64,000 bases of DNA from Nemertoderma westbladi (Eukaryota; Xenacoelomorpha; Nemertodermatida; Nemertodermatidae): assembly GCA_032718475.1 (NCBI GenBank), contig JAUCBJ010007163.1, forward strand, positions 39,084 to 103,083, given 5' to 3'. How positions within the stretch are numbered: the first letter of the stretch is position 1; each line of letters begins with the position of its first letter. Both the position numbers and the translations under genes were made by a program. Below, piece after piece: positions 55,716 through 64,000 of the stretch. The notes under the pieces are model-generated. The model did no database searches, was not told the origin of the DNA, and saw only the letters and a program-made list of their open reading frames with translations.

Positions 55716-55788
55716 GGTCACATAGTCTAGTGGTTATCAATCACGTTAATGAAACCTAAGTTCGCGGGTTCGAAATCCAATATTGACC
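55716..55788 (+). other. tRNA-like sequence, probably pseudogene or SINE head
   Basis: A 73-base segment has TAGTCTAGTGGTTA (A-box-like), GGTTCGAAATCC (B-box-like) at normal spacing, and GGTCA/TGACC pairing at its ends. The anticodon and T stems do not pair properly, so it is unlikely to be a functional tRNA. A T- and A-rich tail follows, as in tRNA-derived SINEs. Confidence 0.4.
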
Positions 55789-57244
55789 TGACCATTCTTA
55801 ATTTTTTTGCAAAAAAAATTATTTTTATTTTTTCACTAAAATCGCTCTAACTTCGGTTCTGGTGGTCCAAATTCAATAAAATTGGTATATTCTTTGCCGT
55901 AATTTTTTTCTTAATCTTTTGAGAAGGGGTTATTTTTGGCCCCAAAAAAAATTAAAAAAAGGGCCAAAATAACGCGATATTTTTCGACCCTTAAAATTCG
56001 TAATTTTAATTATATATGTTAAGATAAAAGATAGCGGAGTTAATTTGATACTTTTTACAGGTACTTTTGGCGCAATACGCTAAATTATAATGGAATAGCG
56101 ATTTGTTAAAAAAAAAAATTTTTCGTCCCTTTTTATAAATATTATATTTCACACGATCGCCTGCCGCTCCAGTTTTATAATACCTCCGGCGCTGTGATTA
56201 ACGCTGTTAGATAGATAATTTAACGCACTATAAGTCTGTGTAAACAAATCTCCCGTAAGTTAAGTAGTTTTCGAGCTAGACGATTTCCCGCGAAGCAAGT
56301 TTGAAGCGCGAAATTATAATTTTGGCCCTCATTTTTTTAATATCATCCTTGGAGCAAAACCGATAGCATATTTGAATTCCCCGTATGGATATTGACTGTA
56401 TAGAATGTACCTTAACCAACTAAAGTTAAAAATAAAAAATTATTCGATAAAAACTACTTTACAAATTCTGGCCCTTTTTGGCCCCTATTGCCGACATATT
56501 TTTTGTACCCCCATTCGATAGGAACGTAGCCCCAATGGTCTTCTACGAGTTTCATAAAAGAATTAGTGGATTCCTACCCGCGTTGTCGAATTAAACATTT
56601 CGGAAATAACTGTTCCAAAAAAGACGGACAAAAACGTACAAATTTACAGCCCCTTTTTCCACCCGAAATTTTAATAAATATCTTACCCCCATTCGATACG
56701 AAGGTAGTACCACTCTTCCCCTTTCCAACCGCGTTACTTTCGTCCCCGTACGATTAATATTAGCCGAGTTATAGCGGATCCCGCAAAGTCATTTTGTCCG
56801 TTTTTTCAACTTTGACGGACATTTTCGGAAAAAAGGCGTGGTAATCTTTTTTGAAAAAAAAAACGAATTCACTAATTAATCCCTTCTATCGTATCCCGGC
56901 GTCGGCTAAGCAATAACCTAGGGTTTTTTCGAGCCACTGTAGAGCGCCTTTCAAAAAAATTTTAAAATTGTCGAAAAAATGACGGTTTTTTGTCCGCCTT
57001 GTCCGTCGAAGTGTTAGATTTAATAATGTTAGAGTTGCTAATATCTTAGAATTCCGAGCCGCTCCCCTGGTGAGAAAATAAAAAAATTTGGTCAGTTCCT
57101 TCATCGAAAAGTCCCCCAGAATCCCAAGTTAACCTATATAGTTAGCGATGGCCTGCGGCTTTAGGAGCGGCCGCGGTATTCACCTCCCTCATAGCGGCCG
57201 CGGCGGTGTTGCGTCAAATGGAGAAATATTTATCCCACCAAGTG
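55789..57244. other. T/A-rich non-coding stretch with two GCGGCCGC sites
   Basis: Runs of T and A with degenerate phrases repeated at irregular distances (for example CCCCCATTCGATA near 56510 and 56688). Two GCGGCCGCGG words lie at about 57162 and 57195. No supported coding frame or regular repeat. Confidence 0.4.
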
Positions 57245-58488
57245 ATGTGGTTGGAGAAACCTGCTAGGGGCTGCTACTAAGCAGCAACCAATCACGTTAA
57301 TCCTGTTTAACACAGAGTCAATGAGAATGGAATATTGCTAACATGAAAAAGTTCATGTTGACATTATTCCAAAGTAATCAGATATTACAGCAAATTAAGC
57401 TGCTACCTGCTAGTGTTAGTCAGTTAGTAGTCGAGTAAGCCATATAATATTATATCAGAATGGTCTGATGGTGGCATAATATATGCACAGATGCAAGAAA
57501 AAAAAACGTATAAGTGGATTAGTTTAATTACAATGATGTAAACTGTAAATGAAATATTTATAGTTAAGTCCGGTTTAGTAATAAACATACTGTACTTATA
57601 CAATATCTCATTGCCACGTAGTAATATGCAATGTGGTCAAAAAATGCAGGTCTCACATATCAGTTCATCACCCCGAATCTCGTGTTGCGTTTTATTCACA
57701 CAACTTTTATGATACCAACCACTTCGTGCAAACGGGGTGTAAATGCTACGCCGTAACGCCGACAGCCAACGCCGACAACCATTATTAAAGCTAATTAATG
57801 TTATTTATTAATTGAGGGAAAGGAACAGGTTACAGTGGAAGGTTCGTCTAACCAAAACAATAAACGAGAGTTACGAACTCAGGTTACATTTTCATATTTG
57901 CTGTTGTCGGCAGTGGTTGCCGGTTGTCGGCGTAGTGTTTACACCCGTGCAAACGCTACATCCTATCCATTCAATTGGTCCAAGGACTGTCTGTAGCATT
58001 CCCGAAACGCGAGTAGCAAAAAGAACAATGCTGGCAGGCTGGACAGCGTGGAAATGGTTTAGTATCGCTGTTGGTTCTCCTTTTATCAATTTTTTGTTTG
58101 TGTCTCGATAACACAGAGGTTGTTGTGTACTTATTATCGCATAAATTACATTCCACTACTTTTTTAATCGTCTCTTTACTCTAGATTACAGTAATTACTG
58201 TTGCTTCAATTCTTAATAATTTGCTTTGCTGTACCTACTGTTCTTCTGTCTGACGCCTGAATGCTTTCGGTATAACTTGTATAATGAAACAGACAAGGCC
58301 AGTCTCAAGGGTAGGTGTAGGGCCTAATAGAATAGTGAATACAGATACTGAGATATGGAATAATGTTAACCTGAACTTTTTCATGTTAGCAATATTCCAT
58401 TCTCATTGACTCAGTGTTAAACAGGATTAACGCGATTGGTTGCTGCTTAGTACAGACTGACAGTAGTAGCAGCTTTCTCCAGCCACAT
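57245..58488. mobile_element. Element or duplication bounded by 130-bp inverted repeats
   Basis: The left arm 57245-57370 and right arm 58357-58488 are imperfect reverse complements: ATGTGGTTGGAGAAACCTGC versus the reverse of a block reading ATGTGGCTGGAGAAAGCTGC, and both contain AAGCAGCAACCAATC and ATGGAATATTGCTAACATG. The spacer is about 990 bases. This could be a non-autonomous DNA transposon with long terminal inverted repeats or an inverted duplication. No target duplication could be seen. The spacer has no transposase; a minus frame at 57971-58156 begins ECNLCDNKYTTTSVLSRH, a C-x2-C-x12-H start of a zinc finger lacking its last His. Confidence 0.6.
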
Positions 58489-58500
58489 ACTCCATACTCA

Positions 58501-58925
58501 ACGAATAGTGGTTGGTAATTGTTTTTCTGAAATTTGCAAGGTTACTTCAGGCACTCCCCAAGGTAGTGTTCTGGGACCTGTCCTGTTTCTGATTTTTATA
58601 AATGACCTTCGGGTGCTATTAGACTCTGTTACAGTTAAACTATTCGCTGATGACGTTAAACTATATTCTCCTGTTGTCGCTAATTGCAGTAATGCTAATC
58701 TTATTTCACAATCGCTTAACACGTTAGGTAACTGGGCTATCAGTTGGCAGTTAGGAGTGGCTGCCCATAAGTGCTCAGTTATACACATTGGTATTACAAA
58801 TCCTTTGTTAACTTATTCACTCAATGACAAGCCGATTAAATCAGTTTCTCATTGTAAAGATTTAGGTATTACTGTGTGCGACAACCTTAAGTTCGATAAA
58901 TATTGTCGTGAACAAGTAGCTAAGG
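58501..58925 (+). pseudogene. LINE reverse transcriptase fragment
   Basis: The frame begins near 58501 with VVGNCFSEICKVTSGTPQGS, continues LGPVLFLIFINDL, then LFADDVKLYS (catalytic FADD near 58647) and WAISWQLGVAAHKCSVIHIG. The upstream fingers and the downstream thumb are missing. The fragment breaks off at AKA and continues into a TTA/TAT microsatellite. It is of Jockey/CR1-like type and distinct from the other LINEs in the window. Confidence 0.9.
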
Positions 58926-58926
58926 C

Positions 58927-58957
<31 letters not shown>
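58926..58957 (+). repeat. TTA microsatellite at RT break
   Basis: About ten TTA/TAT units close the RT fragment; translated in frame they give a run of Tyr. The repeat may mark the site of truncation or recombination. Confidence 0.9.
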
Positions 58958-59164
58958 GGATTTACACATAGTGTAGGGGTCGCCCCCTGAAATAAAAAAC
59001 GTAATTCATGGAGACTAACAAAAATATACAATTTAGACTGAGTAGCACTATTAAAATAAAGTCAATCCAGTATTCGTTATCCGAGAAAATTAAAATATAT
59101 TTATGTTTAATCATGTTTGTTCATATGTTGTGCAATGTACGTACTGAAAGTGATAAATAAAAAA

Positions 59165-59400
59165 TATATGTATACAGCAAGTGATAAAAATATATATACA
59201 GCAAGTGATAAAAATATATATACAGCAAGTGATAAAAATATATATACAGCAAGTGATAAAAATATATATACAGCAACAGCAGGTATATATACAGCAAGTG
59301 ATAAAATTATAAATACAGCAACAGAGCAAGTGATGAAAATATATATACATCAACAGAAGGTACAGCAGGTGATAAAAATATAATATTTTAGCAAGTAATA
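59165..59400 (-). repeat. 24-bp repeat forming the LINE 3' tail
   Basis: Plus-strand AGCAAGTGATAAAAATATATATAC repeats at 24-base spacing (59176, 59200, 59224 and so on) and decays toward 59400 with CAGCAACAGCAGG interruptions. On the minus strand it directly follows the stop codon of the LINE ORF at 59404, so it is the 3' UTR or tail of that element. Confidence 0.85.
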
Positions 59401-59403
59401 AAA

Positions 59404-62400
59404 TCAAGTGAGTAAGTTGTTAAGGTTCAATATTCGGAGGTTGCAGTTCATCTGTGTACAGTCACAGTTAATTTTCCAACTGCAAGTGATGTCAACATCG
59501 TAATGTTGGTGAAAGTGGGCCCAGAACAGATTCAATAGGCGCGCCTTTAAACCAACGTGATTAAAATACTCTGTCTGAAGGGGAAGCTGATTTGCCAATT
59601 GTGGTGCGCGAAACCAGAAATTTTGCTTTGATATGCACTTTAGGGGGTGTGTGAGATCAAACGAGGGTCGGTTAGCGCTACGAGTGTTTCTTCTGAGGTT
59701 TGTTTGCTTCATCTTTAGATGTGGCGACCAGTCAATGTCGTATTTATTATTTATTATCTTTGACAAGGTTAGTTGGTCGGATAATTGTAAGTATAATGAG
59801 ATCGGTAGAATGTTTAGTATTATGAGTCTCTCCTTGTAGGTGTGATCGTCATTACCAATAATCCAGATTGTTGCTCTGCGCTGGATGGACTCGAGTTTGT
59901 GTGCGTCCGTCTTGTTGGCAAACCAACAAGGCGATCCATAGGTTAAGATTGGCAATACCATGGATTTATAGAGGTTTAGCTTGGATTGTACTGGTAGGCG
60001 AAAAGAACTGCTTCTTCGGATCAGGTATAATGTTCTATTTGCTTTACTGCATTTGTCCTTAATGTGGGCGGTCCATGATAAATTTGATGTTATGGTTATT
60101 CCTAAATCCTTCTCTGTATCGACTCGAGATATAGTCCTTGAGTACAATGACCGAGCTTCTATGTCGCCTTTGAAGACTATTTGCTTGCATTTCGGTTCAT
60201 TAAAATCTAGTCCAGCCTCGAGACCCCATGTCACAAGTCGGTCAATATCTAATTGTGTGTTGATGATGGAATCGACATGTGATACTGATAATAATTTGCA
60301 ATCGTCTGCGAGGAGAAATGGTATGCTGACATGACAAACTTCTGGGAGATCATTGCTCTCAACAACAAAGAATAGTGGTCCCAATAGGGACCCCTGAGCC
60401 ATGCCACTGTCGACAGATCGGGGAGTTGACTTCGCGTTTCCGACTTTTACTGACTGTGTTCTTCCTGCTAGGTAGCTCCGGAGGATATACCAGAGATTTC
60501 CGCGGACCCCCATTATCCATAATTTTCGCAGAACGGATTCGTGGCTGACAGAGTCGAACGCTTTCTGGAAATCTAAGTATATTACTTCTACTGTCAATTG
60601 GCCATTATCCGTACCCTTGTAGACATTGTCTAGAAATGTAAGTAATTGTGTGATCGTTGATCTTGACTTCCTAAATCCATGTTGTGCGTCGTGTAACCTA
60701 CTACGTACTTGTTCGTAGATGGGGATAAAGATGCAACGCTCAAATACTTTTCCAGGAATCGCTAAGAGAGATATTGGCCGGTATAAGATTACCTTGATTC
60801 TACTACCTTTTTTATGTTGAGGATTTATTAGTGCATGCTTCCATGCTACGGGGAAGTGGTTTTTTTTTTTCAGCCTCCCGAATAGGAATGACATTGAGGG
60901 TGCTAGTACTTTTGCGAGGGATTTAAATAATGAAGGTGGAATATTGTCTGGTCCACGAGATTTCGTAGCATCTAAAGACGTAAGTATATTCTCCACTGTG
61001 TCAACTGACACGTCGTAGTCGTGTGTCGTGTTCAAGCTTTCAGAGTTTGTGTCGTTAAGTGGTGGTTGTATATCGCTAGTAGGTATTCGCGGGGATTTAA
61101 AAACGGAATGGAAGAACTCGTTAAATAGATTAGCCTGATCCTCATGAGTGGACGCCGTACGATTCTCGTATTGTACTACTGGTGGCAGTGAACAAGACCT
61201 CCGTAGGCTTTTGAAATATTTGAAGAGATGTTTCATTGAACGGGTGTCCGCTAGCTGCATCTCGTACTTTGTTTGGTCAGCTAAAATATCATTTTCAACT
61301 TCTTCCTGTAACCTTTCCATCTTAACCTGAAGGTTTAATGTTGGCGATATCTTTGAAGCAATTTTACGCTGGAGAGTGTGTAATTTATTTAACTTATGTG
61401 AGGTTTTTTGTGTCACCCATGGTGGTTGCGAGGCACGATGCACTGTTCGTTTAGGAACACAGTTGTCGATAACATTATTCAGCCATTGATACCATTTATT
61501 AACTAGATCCTCACAATCGGTCATATTGTACGATTTTTCGTCAAATGGCCGAGATTTACAAATCTGGGTTGCCTTCAGTGTATCTATTTTACAAAAACTA
61601 TAATGCAACAAGGGATTGGACTGGATCGTCTGCCGTGTTTGCTTTGCAGCATTACATTGTGAGTTTAAAATAACCAGGACAGGGTCGTGGTCTGACTTGA
61701 TTTCAACTGCCTGTAATTGTCTAGATAGGTTGTAGTCAATCTCAATGTTGAGAATTGTATTGTCTGTTAATGATATGAAAACGTCAAGCGTATTAGCTCC
61801 CCGTGTAGGAAAATTTATGTGTTGTTTAAAGTTGTGTTTGTCAATAGCGTATAAAATGTCCTTCTCGTAGTTATCTGTAGAAAAGTGAGACTCCCAATCT
61901 ACAGAAGGCAGATTAATATCCCCACATATGATCACGTCGTCAACGTGATCCTTAAATGTTATTATGTAGTCTAGTAATTTGTAAAAATCAGCAACTTCTA
62001 AGCGGTATGGGCTTTTGTCAGGTGGGTTGTATATACATACAAGTAAATATGTTAAACCGTTAATATTGCACAAACAGGCAGTAACTGAACTTGATAATCT
62101 ATCAGAAGCACCATTAATATATTCTGGCGTGTAATTAATTCCATTTTGTAGAGCAATAAGGACACCTCCATGTGTTGAGATACAATCAAATTTTGAGCTA
62201 CGCTCCGTACGTATTAAGTTGTAACCAGTGAGGAATAATTCGCTATCGAGTATCTCAGGAGTAAGCCAAGTTTCAGTTATGCATATTATATTGTAGTCTC
62301 GGATCAGAATTGAATTTGCCAGTTTGCATCGCCTGTGTAGATTTAGAAGGCTACGAGCGTTGTATAACAACAGAGTTGGGATGGCAGTGGTTGAATTAGA

Positions 62401-63999
62401 TGCGGTTGTGGACCCAACAGCAACATGTGTGGGTGAGTGGTACCCAGCAGCGACTGTTGTGGATGCGAGGGACCCTGCAGCGACGGTTGTGGGTGCAGGG
62501 GACCCAGCAGCGACGGTAGTGGGTGCAGGGGACCCAGCAGCGACGGTTGTGGGTGCGGGGGACCCAGCAGTGATGGTTGTGGGTGCAGGGGATCCAGCAG
62601 CGACGGTATTGGGTGCGGGGGACCCAGCAGCAACGGTTGTGGGTGCGAGAGACCCAGCAGCGACGGTTGTGGATTCAAGGGACCTAGCAGCGACGGTTGT
62701 GGCTGCGAGGGACCCAGCAGCGACGGTTGTGGGTGCAGAGGACCCAGCAGCAACGGTTGTGGGTGCGCAGGACCCAGCAGCAACGGTTGTGGGTGCGGGG
62801 GACCCAGCTGCGATGGCTGTGGATTCGAGGGACCCAGCAGCGACGGTTGTGGGTGCGGGGGACGCAGCAGCGACGGTTGTGGGTGCGGGGGACCCAGCAG
62901 TGACGGTTATTGGTGCGGGGGACCCAGCAGCGATGGCTGTGGATTCGAGGGACCCAGCAGCGACGGTTGTGGGTGCGGGGGACGCAGCAGCGACGGTTGT
63001 GGGTGTGGGGGACCCAGCAGCGATGGTTGTGGGTGCGGGGGACCCAGCGGCGACGGTAGTGGGTGCAGGGGACCCAGCAGCGACGGTTGTGGGTGCGGGG
63101 GACCCAGCAGTGATGGTTGTGGGTGCAGGGGATCCAGCAGCGACGGTAGTGGGTGCGGGGGACCCAGCAGCAACGGTTGTGGGTGCGAGAGACCCAGCAG
63201 CGACGGTTGTGGATTCAAGGGACCTAGCAGCGACGGTTGCGGCTGCGAGGGACCCAGCAGCGACGGTTGTGGGTGCAGAGGACCCAGCAGCAACGGTTGT
63301 GGGTGTGCAGGACCCAGCAGCAACGGTTGTGGGTGCGGGGGACCCAGCTGCGATGGCTGTGGATTCGAGGGACCCAGCAGCGACGGTTGTGGGTGCGGGG
63401 GACGCAGCAGCGACGGTTGTGGGTGTGAGGGACCCAGCAGCGACGGTTGTGGGTGCGCGGGACCCAGCAGCAATGGTTGTGGGTGCGGGGGACCCAGCTG
63501 CGATGGCTGTGGATTCGAGGGACCTAGCAGCGACGGTTGTGGGTGCGGGGGACGCAGCAGCGACGATTGTGGGTGCGGGGGATCCAGCAGCGACGGTTGT
63601 GGGTGCGGGGGACCCAGCAGCGACGGTTATGGGTGCCGGGGACCCAGCAGCGATGGCTGTGGATTCGAGGGACCCAGCAGCGACGGTTGTGGGTGCGGGG
63701 GAAGCAGCAGCGACGGTTGTGGGTGCGGGGGAGCCAGCAGCGACGGTTGTGAGTGCGGGGGACCCACCAGCGACGGTTATGGGTGCGGGGGACCCAGCAG
63801 CGATGGTAGTGGGTGCAGGGGACCCAGCAGCGACGGTTATGGGTGCGGGGGACCAAGCAGCAACCGTTACTGGTATTGTGTATTGCAATAGTCAATCTGA
63901 CTGTCCCTCATCCAGTTGAGTGGGGGGAATGAAGGACACGCTCAATTGGTGATCGTCATTGTCATTCTGTCGATTAGATGCGGGGCCATTCGATCTGTA
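59404..63999 (-). pseudogene. LINE ORF: repeat domain, endonuclease, RT
   Basis: The frame comes in from beyond the window (RSNGPASNRQNDNDD near 63990-63945), hits a TGA at 63892-63894, then stays open for 1494 codons to 59404 without an early ATG. The first 490 codons encode GSPAPTTVAA-type decapeptides. The endonuclease follows from about 62375 (LLYNARSLLN, CITETWL, GDINLPSVDW, KSDHDPV). The RT has RPISLLAIPGK near 60780, YLDFQKAFDSVSHESVL near 60560 and GMAQGSLLGPLFF near 60390. The catalytic box is LADD near 60310 rather than the usual Y/F-ADD, and GMAQGS replaces GVPQGS, so activity is doubtful. The TGA at the edge also argues for a defective copy. Confidence 0.88.
62418..63876. repeat. 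30-bp GC-rich minisatellite inside the LINE ORF, about 48 units
   Basis: Plus-strand unit GACCCAGCAGCGACGGTTGT plus GGGTGCGGGG. Variant units recur at a distance of 540 bases; for example GATCCAGCAG at 62591 and 63131, with matching neighbours over most of 18 units, so there is an 18-unit higher-order repeat. No unit changes the reading frame and no stop occurs on the coding strand. Several other frames are also open by consequence. Confidence 0.95.
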
Positions 64000-64000
64000 A

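Larger units (their letters stand above)
59404..64000 (-). mobile_element. LINE with minisatellite in its ORF, open at the right edge
   Basis: A minus-strand non-LTR element. From the right edge: a short N-terminal piece with one TGA, a 30-bp minisatellite, an endonuclease, an RT, the stop at 59404-59406 and the 24-bp repeat tail. The 5' end lies beyond the window. It differs in wording from the other LINEs. Confidence 0.9.

Noticed and set aside
57812-58156. Overlapping frames on both strands, one with C-x2-C-x12-H
   Set aside because: The zinc-finger pattern lacks its final His and no second finger follows; kept only as a note under the inverted-repeat element.
62324-63919. Plus-strand frames of 531 and 484 codons (Ala/Gly/Asp or Cys/Gly/Ser rich)
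   Set aside because: Antisense readings of the 30-base minisatellite in the minus-strand LINE ORF; the sense frame continues into endonuclease and RT, these do not.

Overview
This window looks like repeat-dense DNA from a metazoan, most likely an invertebrate. It holds Ty3/gypsy and BEL/Pao LTR retrotransposons, several LINE lineages, a Penelope-like remnant, long satellite arrays, and candidate secreted-protein exons with splice-site-like ends. The self-complementary words TAGGCCTA and TACCGGTA recur in the AT-rich parts. I cannot name the species from sequence alone. No complete host gene, rRNA gene or convincing functional tRNA gene was found, and nothing points to bacterial or CRISPR content.

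Layout. 1-939: remnants of a decayed LINE. 940-11288: a non-coding unit of about 2.4-2.9 kb present twice in tandem. The first copy is split by a complete, young Ty3/gypsy element (1117-6128, minus strand, 5-bp target duplication). 11289-22964: a degenerate BEL/Pao gag-pol, interrupted at 15142-18742 by a CR1/L2-like LINE that carries a 2A-like peptide, a PHD-like finger, an endonuclease and a reverse transcriptase. 22965-28200: a second non-coding tandem duplication (units of about 1.5 kb) leading into a broken gag-like start and a 45-bp repeat; a 5'-truncated sister copy of the same LINE sits inside a 376-bp direct duplication. 28200-32215: AT-rich DNA, a candidate secreted-protein exon, a small inverted-repeat element and a minus-strand LINE remnant. 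32490-34804: a 61-bp satellite (28 periods) and a 14-bp satellite (31 copies). 35344-35450: a second candidate signal-peptide exon. 35976-48412: a 30-bp satellite of about 293 units, split by a 5'-truncated LINE (42621-46255).

48413-53367: AT-rich sequence, G-tracts, a 55-bp array, LINE scraps and a foldback element built of 12-bp repeats (51157-51965). 53368-53545: a third candidate secreted-protein exon. 53899-58957: a Penelope-like GIY-YIG remnant, small hairpins, a tRNA-like sequence, a large inverted repeat and an RT fragment. 59165-64000: a minus-strand LINE, open at the right edge of the window, whose reading frame contains about 1.46 kb of in-frame 30-bp minisatellite and which ends in a 24-bp repeat tail.

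The elements form a nested insertion record rather than a pathway. The gypsy element post-dates the left tandem duplication; one LINE post-dates the BEL element; another LINE post-dates the 30-bp satellite. The most interesting signals are the tandem leader units that stop at gag start codons, the 376-bp duplication around a LINE fragment, the frame-preserving minisatellite in a LINE ORF, the foldback element, and the possible small secreted-protein family. All identities come from reading motifs by eye; no database search was run.
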